Source of the DNA: Pseudomonas sp. efr-133-TYG-5
Lineage (GTDB): Bacteria; Pseudomonadota; Gammaproteobacteria; Pseudomonadales; Pseudomonadaceae
Length of the DNA: 64,000 nucleotides
Assembly (NCBI RefSeq): GCF_030209175.1
Contig: NZ_JARVSM010000001.1
Span: 186,001-250,000, forward strand
Direction of reading: 5' to 3'
The notes beneath the pieces were generated by a model. That model searched no databases, was not told the origin of the DNA, and was given only the letters and a program-made list of their open reading frames with translations. The first letter of the stretch is position 1; each line of letters starts with the position of its first letter. This document shows positions 17,241 through 26,665 of the stretch, one piece after another. Made by a program: the position numbers and the translations under genes.

Positions 17241-17609
17241 ATGTTGGTAGTTGCCATTGATCGAGATAGCGTTCATGCGGGAGATGATCTGGAAAGTCAT
17301 GCAATATCGATCACACTCGATCAATCAGCAACACTGCGCACCTTGATCGAAGTGATACAAGATATGGACTACCTACCTCGTATCAGTGGAGGCAAGGCCA
17401 CTTGGGTTGTTTATTCATCTGGCAAACCATTAGGTGTTTTAGCCCAGCAATGGCCAGAACCTAAATTCGTCGTGCGCCCCGAGAGCATCGTGGATCAATA
17501 TTTCAGAAATATCGAGCCTCGCCTACTTTTCAGATATTGGTGTCAGGCAGATCCAGATGAGGTCTTTTCGGATGCCCAGGCCGGAAATGAACTGCCATCA
17601 CGATTTTAG
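17241..17609 (+). CDS. hypothetical protein
   Basis: 122 residues with a good AAAAGGAGCAG ribosome-binding site before ATG 17241. It begins MLVVAIDRDSVHAGDD and is acidic, without signal peptide. No family recognised. Flanked on both sides by repeat clusters, like a cassette; immunity-like by size and setting only. Confidence 0.62.
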   Translation: MLVVAIDRDSVHAGDDLESHAISITLDQSATLRTLIEVIQDMDYLPRISGGKATWVVYSSGKPLGVLAQQWPEPKFVVRPESIVDQYFRNIEPRLLFRYWCQADPDEVFSDAQAGNELPSRF

Positions 17610-17685
17610 GATGGGCAGGAGGCATTGCTTTAGATCAATGCGGTTCGGATTACTGCCGTGGGTCGATAGCTGCCTCCCGTGAACG

Positions 17686-17805
17686 ACTGCTTTTCGCCGA
17701 AAGGCTCCGGTCACGAGTGGCCGCTTCTGGCCGACAGCGGTAGCTTGCCGATGTCCGCTCTTGGCCGTAAGCAGCCATCCGCGTACGTTTGTTTTTGGCC
17801 GCTTG
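17686..17805. repeat. cluster of four GGCCG-centred degenerate repeats
   Basis: Copies at 17686-17712 (CTGCTTTTCGCCGAAAGGCT), 17721-17743 (CCGCTTCTGGCCGACAGCGG), 17753-17775 (GTCCGCTCTTGGCCGTAAGC) and a half copy at 17791-17805. This is the densest cluster in the window and fills the gap before the serine hydrolase gene end. Confidence 0.75.
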
Positions 17806-17829
17806 TTGTCGAAAAAACTGCGATGACGT

Positions 17830-19155
17830 TCAGTCTCTTAAATCTCGCAATATCGCATTGATCATGTTGTTAAACGTGCCGGGTGAGTCGATCATCCTTG
17901 CAGCCACCTTTGCTCCACCTGCCGCGCTGGTGGCGCGCCTCGCTTGGTCGGCAGTGGAGGACAGTTTAACGATCACCACCTCACGCTTCGGGTTGATGTA
18001 GATTTTTTGTCCGAAGCGACCACTGGCCTCCACCGATCCTTCGCCGTCATTGCGCTGAAACCAGTAATTGCGATAGGCATAACCAGGCCGGCCAGGTGCC
18101 AGATTGCCTTGCGCGAAAATCGCCGGATCGCCCGGCTGGAAGGTATTGCGCACGGCTTGATTGAAACTGTCCGTGCTTGATTCACGAGCCAGCTCACGAC
18201 GGACTAGTTCGGCGAAGCGCGCGGTGTCGCGCAGATTCGTGCTGATCCCGCCGCTGGCCATCTCTGTGCCCAATTCATCGATTTGGACATAGCCATCTTC
18301 CTTAGCGAAGCGCGACCAGATCCGTTGCTGAACCAATTGCGCCCAATTCGTTCCGGAGATACGCCGCAGCGCCCAGGCCATCGCCTCGGGTGAGCCATTC
18401 TGATAAAAAAACTTGCCTTCCCCGGGAGCGATTTGCGCGACCTTCAAAAAAGCGTAGATATCGCCGGGCATATTTGCGCTCCGCGGGATGAGCCCGGTCG
18501 CGGCGAACAAACCGAGGTCCGGCGGAACTGCTTCGGGGTAGGCCACAGCCACCTGCATATCCAGATTGGCCTGCACCGTGGCCTCGCCAAACGGTGTGCC
18601 GCTCAGTTCAGGGACATAACTGGCAAGTTTCGCTTGCGGGTCGAGTTTGCCTTCTGCAATGAATTGCGCTGCCAGCAAGCCGGTGACGGATTTGGTCATC
18701 GAAGCCCAGATGTGCGGTTGGTCGGGTTCAAATCCTTCCATATAGCGTTCAAACACCACGTGGCCGCGTCGCAGGACGATGAAGCCATCGGTCGCGGTAT
18801 CTTGCAGGTAGCGGGCGAGGGTCAGGTCCTCTTCGCCGACCTTGAAGGTCACCGAGTCGAGATCGTGCGGCGCAGCCTCGATGATTGCCAGCGGCTGTGC
18901 AGCACGAGCAATGTTGCGCGTTGCGGACACTTCCCGGGCGTGCCGGATTGACCAGCGCAGGAAAGGCGGTTGAAAGGCGTTGGTTTTGTTCACACGAAAC
19001 TCCGGTGCGGGTGGAAAACCACGCATGACGCCAGTATCGGCTGAGCCACTCGCGGCGAAGGCCGGGCAGATGGCGCTGGAAAGCAGCAACGCGGCACCCA
19101 ATACAAATGGGGTGTTGGGTTTGTCAGAGGCGAAACGGGCAAGGCACTTGCGCAT
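17830..19155 (-). CDS. exported serine hydrolase of the beta-lactamase superfamily
   Basis: 441 residues with a signal peptide of about 35 residues. The serine beta-lactamase/DD-peptidase fold is shown by SMTK (Ser152-Lys155) and the YQN motif at 251-253. The spacing and overall length fit the 6-aminohexanoate-dimer hydrolase/esterase branch more than true beta-lactamases. It should act in the periplasm on an ester or amide. Its end lies 18 bases after the DUF1302 gene on the same strand, so it is probably the second gene of that unit. Confidence 0.88.
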   Translation of the reverse strand: MRKCLARFASDKPNTPFVLGAALLLSSAICPAFAASGSADTGVMRGFPPAPEFRVNKTNAFQPPFLRWSIRHAREVSATRNIARAAQPLAIIEAAPHDLDSVTFKVGEEDLTLARYLQDTATDGFIVLRRGHVVFERYMEGFEPDQPHIWASMTKSVTGLLAAQFIAEGKLDPQAKLASYVPELSGTPFGEATVQANLDMQVAVAYPEAVPPDLGLFAATGLIPRSANMPGDIYAFLKVAQIAPGEGKFFYQNGSPEAMAWALRRISGTNWAQLVQQRIWSRFAKEDGYVQIDELGTEMASGGISTNLRDTARFAELVRRELARESSTDSFNQAVRNTFQPGDPAIFAQGNLAPGRPGYAYRNYWFQRNDGEGSVEASGRFGQKIYINPKREVVIVKLSSTADQARRATSAAGGAKVAARMIDSPGTFNNMINAILRDLRD

Positions 19156-19173
19156 GTTTGTTTTCCTTTTACG

Positions 19174-21027
19174 TTAGAAGGTGGCACCAATAGCGATGGA
19201 GGCAAAGTCGCGGTCACCGCGCGTGCCGTAAGTGCCATCGATGTAATCGGTGTAAGACAGGCTCAGCGAATACTTGCTCATGAACGTCGCGTCCAGACCC
19301 AGGCTGACGGAGCGCGAACCTTCATTGAACGCCGAGCCATCGCCCGGCGAATAACCTTTGACGTCATGCGCCCAGGAAAGGTTGGGACGCAGGTCCAGCC
19401 CTGGCATCACCCCCGAGTAGCTCAAGGTCGCGCGCATCCGGTAACCCCAGGAGAACGGTGTGACGAAGCCTTCGTCGGTGCAGTATTGCGGGCTGCCTGA
19501 AATGGCTCGACAGATGCTGTTGTCAGCCAGCTCGCCGTTGCCATAAGCGCCGGATCGGCCATAGCGAGGCCCGTTTTTGCCCTCCAGGCCACCGACGTAA
19601 GTGGCGCCGGCTTCACCGACCAGTAGCAACTGATTCGCCCCCAAGACCTGGCTTAAAGAATGCATTGCAGAGACCTGCGCCTGAGTGACCTCCTTGCGCC
19701 GGTAGCCGTTGAAAAAAGTTGAGTCGGTGGTCGGCCTCAGGCCGGGTTCGGACAGTGGACTGCGCCCGTGGGCATTGAGCAGCGACTGCAGCACATCCGT
19801 GCCATTGAGTTGCACGGGCATATTCGGGCGGTAGCTGAGTTCGCCCTGCACCGCTGTACCGCTGCGTAGGGTGGTCGAGAACGTCATGCCATATAAACGG
19901 ATGTCTTCGGGGTATTGGGAAAGGTACTGAGACGTTCCCATGCGCAGCGCGCCGGCGAGTGTCTGGCCGGTGCTGGAGGCCAGAAAAGCACCGCAACCTG
20001 CCGACGGCACACCAAGATTGCTGCACAATTGCGGAGCAAAACCGGTGTTGCTGTAATACCGACTGCTGACGGTTCCCAGATACGGCGAACGGCTGTGGTA
20101 ATTGGCGGCATAGACCCCGAATTCAGCATCCAATTGTGTGACGTACCAACGTAACGACAGGCCCCATTGGCCGCTGTTGCGTGCGTCCTGATCACCGCTG
20201 CGAGGGATGCGCACGCCTTCCTCACCCATGACCACGCCGAACGGGCCCAACCCTCGATTGGCAGCGGCGGCGTTGACCAGGCGTCCGCCGACATCGAGGC
20301 CGGTGCAGCCCTCAGGTGTGAAGTCGTTTCCCGAAAAAAAGGTGCCGCAGTTGTCCAACTGGGTCTGCTCCCAGTCCAACTGGTAGAAGGCGTCAAAGGA
20401 CACTGCTTCATTGATGTTCTGCGTCATATAGAGCAAGTTCACCGGCACCAGTGCGTCCTTCACCTCCGAACCCGGCCGGCGCAGTGCCGCTTGGTTGAAA
20501 GGATTTACAACGTTCAAACCGCCCTGGATGAAAATGCTTTCCCCCCAGTTCACCACTTGCTTGCCGACACGCGCCGAGCCCGGCTCGCCGTTGATGTCGT
20601 AGAAGTAATAGACGAAGGCATCGAGCAGCTGGAAGCCTGCGGTTTTTGCCGACGCCTGGCGATCGTTGTCGTCGATGTCCTTGAAGCGTTGGCTGTGATC
20701 ACGTTGCGCGGTGTCGTACCAGTAGGTCCCGCGCAGGAACATGCCGATGTTGTCGCGCTTGAGCTCCAGGTCATGGGTGCCTTTGAAAATCGTCGAGAAC
20801 ACGTCTCCGGATCGATAATTGCGGCGGCCGTCATTGCCGTTCGCGGCCCCCAGTTGCAGCTTGGCCGGATTGGCAGTGCTGACCCCTACACCGAGTGCCA
20901 GCGCCGAATCGAGCTGCCCATCAATGTCGCCCAATGCAAATTCGACTGCCCCCACCGGGGCGGCGAGCAGACTGCACGACAGTAAGACCAGCGATGACCG
21001 TAGCCGGTCGCAAACATGTCTATTCAC
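19174..21027 (-). CDS. DUF1302 outer-membrane beta-barrel protein
   Basis: 617 residues from GTG 21027, with AGAGG seven bases upstream. A signal peptide (cut after ...AAPVGA) is followed by the DUF1302 pattern: ALGDIDGQLDSALALGVGVS, VNWGESIFIQGGLNVVNPF, and a C-terminal Phe typical of outer-membrane barrels. DUF1302 proteins usually occur with DUF1329 proteins in clusters for export or uptake of hydrophobic compounds. The partner DUF1329 gene lies at 26662 with an almost identical leader. The serine hydrolase follows on the same strand. Confidence 0.9.
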   Translation of the reverse strand: MNRHVCDRLRSSLVLLSCSLLAAPVGAVEFALGDIDGQLDSALALGVGVSTANPAKLQLGAANGNDGRRNYRSGDVFSTIFKGTHDLELKRDNIGMFLRGTYWYDTAQRDHSQRFKDIDDNDRQASAKTAGFQLLDAFVYYFYDINGEPGSARVGKQVVNWGESIFIQGGLNVVNPFNQAALRRPGSEVKDALVPVNLLYMTQNINEAVSFDAFYQLDWEQTQLDNCGTFFSGNDFTPEGCTGLDVGGRLVNAAAANRGLGPFGVVMGEEGVRIPRSGDQDARNSGQWGLSLRWYVTQLDAEFGVYAANYHSRSPYLGTVSSRYYSNTGFAPQLCSNLGVPSAGCGAFLASSTGQTLAGALRMGTSQYLSQYPEDIRLYGMTFSTTLRSGTAVQGELSYRPNMPVQLNGTDVLQSLLNAHGRSPLSEPGLRPTTDSTFFNGYRRKEVTQAQVSAMHSLSQVLGANQLLLVGEAGATYVGGLEGKNGPRYGRSGAYGNGELADNSICRAISGSPQYCTDEGFVTPFSWGYRMRATLSYSGVMPGLDLRPNLSWAHDVKGYSPGDGSAFNEGSRSVSLGLDATFMSKYSLSLSYTDYIDGTYGTRGDRDFASIAIGATF

Positions 21028-21060
21028 TCTTAACCTCTTATTGTGTTTATTCGAGAGTGA
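21024..21060 (-). promoter_or_regulatory. leader nearly identical to that of the DUF1329 gene, with start-codon hairpin
   Basis: Read on the minus strand this 37-base segment starts TCACTCTC, contains the AAGAGG ribosome-binding site and ends AGAGTGA, which includes the GTG start. It matches 26629-26665 with two mismatches. TCACTCT and AGAGTGA are perfect complements, so the start codon can be held in a 7-bp stem with the ribosome-binding site in the loop. Confidence 0.75.
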
Positions 21061-21362
21061 GGGGATGGCGCACCGACAACAGCAGGAACACCCCAGCGCC
21101 TGGCCGGCGGCGGTTTGGCTTTTGTCGGTCGGTATCGATAATAGGGAGGCCCCGGCGGGGCTCACAAATAGCGTCTTTGAATCGTTGCCATAACACTTCG
21201 GCATGGGCATGACGCCGCAAAAACCGCTGCGGCGCAGCACAAGGAAGGGAGCTTTTCAGCCAGCTAAAACCGCTATGGCCGGCATCGACAACTGGTATTA
21301 CGCCCCTTTAGCCCACGCTGTTTAGCATCGTCCCGGTCTTAACTGTCGACGAGAACAACAAC

Positions 21363-22910
21363 GTGAACCTCGGAAAAATAATCAGTCGAAGTGCCAGATA
21401 CTGGCCAGAGCGGATGGCCGTCATCGATCGTCACACCAGGCTGAACTTTGCACAGCTGGAGCAGCGGACAAATCAGCTCGCTTCAGCATTACTGGGCCAA
21501 GGCATCAGCACGGGCGAACACGTCGCCATCCTTGCGGAAAACCGCGTAGAACTCGTGGAGGCGGAAGTGGCCTTCTACAAGGCCGGTCTGGTGAAAGTGC
21601 CGGTCAATGCGCGGCTGTCGCTCGAAGAAGTCATTCAGATCATCAACGACTCTTGCAGCGTCGGACTGATCGCCACACCCATGTTTGCCGAGGCGTTGAT
21701 CGCACGCCGGGCTGAAGTCCCAGGGTTGCGGCTGGTGGTGACACTGGGAGAGAAGGGCGGTGATATCGCCTATTCGGCACTGCTGGATCGAGGCAATGAG
21801 GCACCGGTCAATTGTGACCTGCCGGACGATGCACTGGCGGTCTTGCACTACACCTCGGGCAGCTCCGGTGTGCTGAAAGCCGCCATGCTCAGCGTCGGCA
21901 ATCGCAAGGCGCTGATCCGCAAAAGCATCGCCAGCCCCACCCGGCGAGCCGCGCCGGACGATGTGATGGCCCACGTCGGGCCGATCACCCATGCCAGCGG
22001 CATGCAGTTGATGCCCTTGCTGGCGGTGGGTGCGTGCAACCTGCTGTTGGAACGCTACGACGATCAATTGCTGCTCGAAAGCATTCAGCGTGAACGTGTA
22101 ACGCGCTTGTTTCTGGTGCCGGCGATGATCAACCGACTGGTCAATTTCCCCGGCGTTGATCGCTATGACCTGAGCAGCCTGCGTTTGGTCATGTACGGCG
22201 CAGCGCCGATGGCGCCCTCGCTGGTCAAACGCGCCATCGAAGTGTTCGGGCCGATCCTTGCCCAAGGCTACGGTGCCGGCGAAACCTGCTCGCTGGTCAC
22301 GGTACTCACCGAGCAAGACCATCTTTGCGAAGAGGGCGACTATCGGCGCCTGGCTTCCTGCGGACGCTGCTATTTCGAGACTGACCTGCGAGTGGTCAAC
22401 GAAGACTTCGAGGATGTTAAGCCTGGCGAAATCGGCGAAATCGTGGTCAAGGGCCCGGACATCATGCAGGGCTATTGGCGCGCGCCGGAGCTTACTGCCG
22501 AGGTGATGCGCGAGGGGTATTACCTCAGCGGCGATTTGGCGACAGTCGATGAACAGGGCTACGTGTTCATCGTCGATCGCAAAAAGGAAATGATCATCTC
22601 CGGCGGCTTCAACATCTATCCCACGGAAGTCGAGCAGGTGCTTTACACCTTGCCTGAGGTTTTTGAGGCGGCCGTCATTGGTGTGCCGGATGAGCAGTGG
22701 GGCGAGGCGGTGCGAGCCGTCGTTGTACTCAAGCCGGACACTGCACTGAGTGAGGCCGAGGTCATCGATCACTGCGCACGCACCCTGGCCGGGTTCAAGA
22801 AACCCCGCGCTGTGGATTTCGTCAGCGAACTACCGAAGAACCCCAACGGCAAAGTCGTTCGCCGTCTTATTCGCGATGCCTACTGGCAAAACAGCGACCG
22901 CCGCATCTGA
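21363..22910 (+). CDS. class I acyl-CoA ligase (AMP-binding)
   Basis: 515 residues, GTG start at 21363. Adenylate-forming enzyme motifs are in order: P-loop YTSGSSGVLKAAML at 163-176, YGAAPMAPSLVKRA, SGDLATVDEQGYVF, DRKKEMIISGGFNIYPTEVE and the acyl-activating lysine K497 in PKNPNGK. The P-loop differs from the usual TSGTTGxPKG at several places, including the loss of Pro-Lys-Gly order. It should make acyl-CoA from a carboxylic acid, feeding the adjacent acyl-CoA dehydrogenase. Divergent from DUF1302. Confidence 0.92.
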   Translation: MNLGKIISRSARYWPERMAVIDRHTRLNFAQLEQRTNQLASALLGQGISTGEHVAILAENRVELVEAEVAFYKAGLVKVPVNARLSLEEVIQIINDSCSVGLIATPMFAEALIARRAEVPGLRLVVTLGEKGGDIAYSALLDRGNEAPVNCDLPDDALAVLHYTSGSSGVLKAAMLSVGNRKALIRKSIASPTRRAAPDDVMAHVGPITHASGMQLMPLLAVGACNLLLERYDDQLLLESIQRERVTRLFLVPAMINRLVNFPGVDRYDLSSLRLVMYGAAPMAPSLVKRAIEVFGPILAQGYGAGETCSLVTVLTEQDHLCEEGDYRRLASCGRCYFETDLRVVNEDFEDVKPGEIGEIVVKGPDIMQGYWRAPELTAEVMREGYYLSGDLATVDEQGYVFIVDRKKEMIISGGFNIYPTEVEQVLYTLPEVFEAAVIGVPDEQWGEAVRAVVVLKPDTALSEAEVIDHCARTLAGFKKPRAVDFVSELPKNPNGKVVRRLIRDAYWQNSDRRI

Positions 22911-22923
22911 CGAGGAGATCACC

Positions 22924-24087
22924 ATGTATCAGCCAAGTGAAAAGGCCAGCCAAATCATCGAGGCCATCGGCGGTTTTATCCGCGATGAGATCCGCCCGCT
23001 GGAACAAAGCGCCGGCCTGAGTTGGGCGGAGCCGCACCCCCGCGAAGTTCTTCAGCAAGTGTGGCAGCGCTCCTGCGAGCTAGGGTTTTACAACGTCATG
23101 CTGCCCGAGGCGATCGGTGGCGCGGGGCTGAACGTTTCAGACTTGTGCGCGGTAAAGGAAGCCACGGTACTGAGCGGTTCCATGCTGGCGCCGCACATCC
23201 TCGGCGAACTGTCCGGACCGCCGCGTATCGGGCATCTATTCAAGGTCGCGAGCCTGGAACAAGTCGAGACTTTCTTGCAGCCGGTGTGCCGTGCCGAAAA
23301 AGCCGTGTGCTTCGCGCTGACAGAAAGCGAGGCAGGCTCCGATGCGACGGCGATCACCACCAGTGCCCGACGCGACGGCGATGATTATGTGCTGAGCGGC
23401 AGCAAGCGTTTCATCTCTGGCGCGCCTTATGCGGATATTGCCGTGCTGCTTGCGGTTACCGGCACCGGCGGCGGAGCCCAAGGCATTTCGGCCTTCTTCG
23501 TCGATCTGAAGGCGCCCGGCGTGCGGATCGAGAGCGACTATGCGGTCATGTCCGGTGGTGGCGCGCACGGCGATATCTTCCTCGACGACGTTCGGGTGCC
23601 TGCGGCCAACCGCATTGGCGAAGAGGGCCAGGGATTCAAACTGGCGATGGGGCGGATCATGCTCAACCGTTTGCTGCATTGCCCGACGTTGTTAGGCATG
23701 GCAGGCTTGGCATTGAACCTGTCGATTGACTACGCGCGCACACGCAAGCAGTTCGGCCAGCCCATCGCGATGTTCCAGTCGATCAGCCACATGATTGCCG
23801 ATATGGCCACCGAGCTGCATGCCGCACGCAGCATGGTTTACGCCACCGCAGCGGTCAGCGACGCCGGCGGCGATATTCGCACCCAGGCGCCGATGTGCAA
23901 GCTGTTCGTCTCCGAAACCGCTTTCCGTATTGCTGACCGCGCGGTGCAAATTCACGGTGGCGCGGGGTTGCTGCGGGGCCATCCGGTGGAGTGGATTTTC
24001 CGCGCGACCCGAATGATGCGCATCTTGACGGGAACCAGCGAAATTCAGCGCAACACCATTGCCAAGGGTGTCCTGATGCCAAGCTAG
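22924..24087 (+). CDS. acyl-CoA dehydrogenase
   Basis: 387 residues from ATG 22924, 13 bases after the ligase, with GAGGAG upstream. Family motifs are clear: CFALTESEAGSDATAI (FAD/substrate loop), QGFKLAMGRIMLNRL, RKQFGQPIAMFQ and IHGGAGLLRGHPVEWIFR near the C-terminus. It introduces the alpha,beta double bond into an acyl-CoA using FAD. Tight spacing with the ligase and the following transporter marks an operon. Confidence 0.93.
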   Translation: MYQPSEKASQIIEAIGGFIRDEIRPLEQSAGLSWAEPHPREVLQQVWQRSCELGFYNVMLPEAIGGAGLNVSDLCAVKEATVLSGSMLAPHILGELSGPPRIGHLFKVASLEQVETFLQPVCRAEKAVCFALTESEAGSDATAITTSARRDGDDYVLSGSKRFISGAPYADIAVLLAVTGTGGGAQGISAFFVDLKAPGVRIESDYAVMSGGGAHGDIFLDDVRVPAANRIGEEGQGFKLAMGRIMLNRLLHCPTLLGMAGLALNLSIDYARTRKQFGQPIAMFQSISHMIADMATELHAARSMVYATAAVSDAGGDIRTQAPMCKLFVSETAFRIADRAVQIHGGAGLLRGHPVEWIFRATRMMRILTGTSEIQRNTIAKGVLMPS

Positions 24088-24155
24088 CAGCGCGTGCCGC
24101 ACGTCCGGTCGTGCAGGGCCGGACGCTCTGACAAGAACAATAACGAGAGACGACC

Positions 24156-25454
24156 ATGACTCACAATGACACACCCGCACGTCTGGGCACCGCCTGGATG
24201 ATTGCTGTATTGCTGGCGCTGCTGATGCTGGTGAACTTCCTCGACAAAGTGGTCATCGGCCTGGTGGCGGTGCCGATGTCCAAAGAGCTCGGCCTGACCC
24301 CGACCGAGTTCGGCCTCGTAGGGGGCGCGTTGCACTGGTTCTTTGCGATTTCCGCGGTCATCGGCGGCTTCGTGGCTAACCGCCGTCCCACACGCACGTT
24401 GCTGCTGGGCATGGGCGCATTCTGGGCGGTCGTGCAACTGCCGATGCTCTTCGTCACTTCTCTCTGGGCCATCATCGCTTGCCGAGTGCTGCTGGGAATA
24501 GGCGAAGGGCCGGCCTCGCCAGTCGCTACCCACGCCTTGTACAAATGGTTTCCCAATGACCGTCGCAACCTTCCGGTCGCGCTGTTGCATACCGGCAGCG
24601 CCTTGGGGTTGTTGGTTGCGGGCGCAATGATCCCCTGGATCAGCGTGCATTACGGCTGGCGAATGAACTTCATTGTTCTGGCCGTCATCGGCGCAGTCTG
24701 GTGTGTGTTGTGGTGGCTGCTGGGTCGTGAGGGTACGCTTGATCGCATCCGTCCCGGCCAGCTGAAGCAGGACGAGGAACGCGTACCGTATCGTCGCTTG
24801 CTCACGGACAGCACGGTGCTGAGCAATTACCTTTGCCATTTCGCCGCCAATTGGTCGTTGGCACTGACCCTTACCTGGGTGCCGAGCTATCTGGAAAACG
24901 GGCTGGGCATCGACCCCATCATGACGGGCCGGGTGTTCGTGCTGTTCGTGGTGGTAACCACTCCGCTGAGTCTGTTCATGGCTTGGCTGTCACAGCGCAT
25001 GCTTCGCGGCGGGATTGCATCGCGCTGGTCGCGTGGAGCATTCGTTTCGTTTTGCCTGATTGCCAGTGGCCTGCTCAGCGCGGCGCTGTTTCTGCCGGGA
25101 TTGTCGAGCATAGAGCGAATCGTCAGCCTAACGTTCAGCGGTGGCTTGGCGCTGGTGATGTATTCGGTAGGGCCGGCCATGCTCGCCGAGTTCACACCCG
25201 GCAGCCAACGTGCGGGCATTCTGGCGATCGGCAACGGCATTGCCTCGCTCGCTGGTTTGTCGGCGCCGGTGGTCACCGGCATCCTCGTGCAGGGTGCGGG
25301 GGCCGAGCATCCGGCAGGTTACGGTGAAGGGTTTCTGGTCTGTGGCGCAGTGCTGATCATTGCCGGGGTGATCGGTTTGTTCTGGATGGATCCGCAGAAA
25401 ACCCGCCAGCGCCTGAACGAGGTGAAAGGTATCGCATTGCCTCGGGTCAACTGA
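24156..25454 (+). CDS. MFS transporter
   Basis: 432 residues with about 12 hydrophobic segments. The N-terminal half has NFLDKVVIGLVAVPMSKELGL, and the first cytoplasmic loop carries NRRPTR; a large central loop follows at about residues 190-215. The pattern resembles the anion:cation symporter (ACS) branch, which takes up organic acids. It lies in the same unit as the ligase and dehydrogenase, so it probably imports the acid that they degrade. It converges with the LysR gene. Confidence 0.9.
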   Translation: MTHNDTPARLGTAWMIAVLLALLMLVNFLDKVVIGLVAVPMSKELGLTPTEFGLVGGALHWFFAISAVIGGFVANRRPTRTLLLGMGAFWAVVQLPMLFVTSLWAIIACRVLLGIGEGPASPVATHALYKWFPNDRRNLPVALLHTGSALGLLVAGAMIPWISVHYGWRMNFIVLAVIGAVWCVLWWLLGREGTLDRIRPGQLKQDEERVPYRRLLTDSTVLSNYLCHFAANWSLALTLTWVPSYLENGLGIDPIMTGRVFVLFVVVTTPLSLFMAWLSQRMLRGGIASRWSRGAFVSFCLIASGLLSAALFLPGLSSIERIVSLTFSGGLALVMYSVGPAMLAEFTPGSQRAGILAIGNGIASLAGLSAPVVTGILVQGAGAEHPAGYGEGFLVCGAVLIIAGVIGLFWMDPQKTRQRLNEVKGIALPRVN

Positions 25455-25491
25455 ACCGTGCGGCGCTGCACGGCCCACCGTTGCGGCGCCC

Positions 25492-26445
25492 TTAGTGATC
25501 GACCGCGCTCAAGGTTTCTTCGGGCACACGCTCGATCAAACTGCCTTTCCAGCGGTCGTCGACGACGGCCTCGACCAGGACGCCGCGGACCAGATCGCGC
25601 ATGCAGGTTGCCGCAAACGACAGTGGCTTGTGCTGCGAATAGGCCAGCGAAATCGTGCGGGTGATTCGCGGCTCGACGATCAGCCGGGCCGATATCGGCT
25701 CCAGCAATTCCGTCAGCGGCGGCCAGTTGCTGATGGTCGCCGCCAACCCGGCGCGCACCAGGCTGCTGATGCCAGGCGCAGACTGCTGCTCGTAGCTTGA
25801 ATCGAGGGTCACCCCGGTTTCCATTGCCGCCTGCTCGATCCGACGCCGCAGATGCAGGGCGCGCGGCGGCATCACCAGCCGGGTCGCGGCCGCTTCAGCC
25901 AGCGTGATGGACGAGTGATCAGCCTCATGCACCGGTGTGCCTACCCAATACAGGTCTTCGGTGAAGACCGGTTCGGCGATGACGTGTTCCAGTTCCTCAG
26001 CGTTCGGCACAACGCCAAAATCCACTTTGCCCAGCTCGATCGCCTGGCCGCCTTCGCGGCTGAGACCATCCCATATCGTCAGTTTGATCCCCGGAAACTT
26101 TGCCTGCGCCTGCGTGAGGATCGTCGGTAACAGCAACGACGAAGCGGTTGCCGGAATGGAAATCGCGACATGGCCCATCGGATTGCCCCGACTGGATTTG
26201 AGCTCGTCTTTCACCGAATCGAGCTTCTGAATCACCGAGCGCGCCACTTCGTATAACTGTCGCCCGGCATCGGTCAGTTCGATGCCATCGTGCTGACGGG
26301 CGAGTAACTGCATTTCCAGTTCGCTTTCCAATAAACCGATCTGACGGCTCAGGGCAGGCTGAGCGATGAACGCCCGGCGTGCAGCATTGGAGAAGCTTCC
26401 AGCTTCTGCAATAGCGACGAGGTAACGCAGCTGTTTCAAAGTCAT
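25492..26445 (-). CDS. LysR family regulator of the ligase/DUF1329 block
   Basis: 317 residues from ATG 26445. N-terminal helix-turn-helix (IAEAGSFSNAARRAFIAQPALSRQIGLLE) and a Cbl/Nac-type effector domain (ISIPATASSLLLPTIL). It faces away from the DUF1329 gene, and the 216-base gap holds an AGTATC-N4-GATACT inverted repeat that could be its operator. I infer it controls DUF1329 and possibly the ligase and DUF1302 units. Confidence 0.92.
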   Translation of the reverse strand: MTLKQLRYLVAIAEAGSFSNAARRAFIAQPALSRQIGLLESELEMQLLARQHDGIELTDAGRQLYEVARSVIQKLDSVKDELKSSRGNPMGHVAISIPATASSLLLPTILTQAQAKFPGIKLTIWDGLSREGGQAIELGKVDFGVVPNAEELEHVIAEPVFTEDLYWVGTPVHEADHSSITLAEAAATRLVMPPRALHLRRRIEQAAMETGVTLDSSYEQQSAPGISSLVRAGLAATISNWPPLTELLEPISARLIVEPRITRTISLAYSQHKPLSFAATCMRDLVRGVLVEAVVDDRWKGSLIERVPEETLSAVDH

Positions 26446-26522
26446 GGGCAAATCTCTGGCTATGCCGAAGTGCTATGGCAAGTATCTGAAGACGCTATTT
26501 GTCGGGGCCCAGAGGGCTACTT

Positions 26523-26538
26523 AGTATCCAATGATACT
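26523..26538. promoter_or_regulatory. inverted repeat, candidate LysR operator
   Basis: AGTATCCAATGATACT: perfect 6-bp arms (AGTATC/GATACT) with a 4-base spacer, lying in the divergent gap between the LysR gene and the DUF1329 gene. LysR sites often have this dyad form; binding is inferred. Confidence 0.5.
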
Positions 26539-26628
26539 CATCCAGAGGCTATCTGACCGGCGCTAAAAATTGTTTTTGCCCACCATCCTGCCAGCCGCCA
26601 TGTCGTCTGGCGGGACGACTGCACATGT

Positions 26629-26665
26629 TCACTCTCTGATAAACACAATAAGAGGTTAAGAGTGA
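26629..26665 (+). promoter_or_regulatory. leader nearly identical to that of the DUF1302 gene
   Basis: Same 37-base segment as at 21024-21060 on the other strand, two mismatches near its left end. It contains AAGAGG and the GTG start of the DUF1329 gene within the right arm (AGAGTGA) of a TCACTCT/AGAGTGA stem. Confidence 0.75.

Noticed and set aside
15990..17810. CRISPR array
   Set aside because: The repeat copies are degenerate, unevenly spaced and palindromic about GGCC, with no equal-length spacers and no cas genes.
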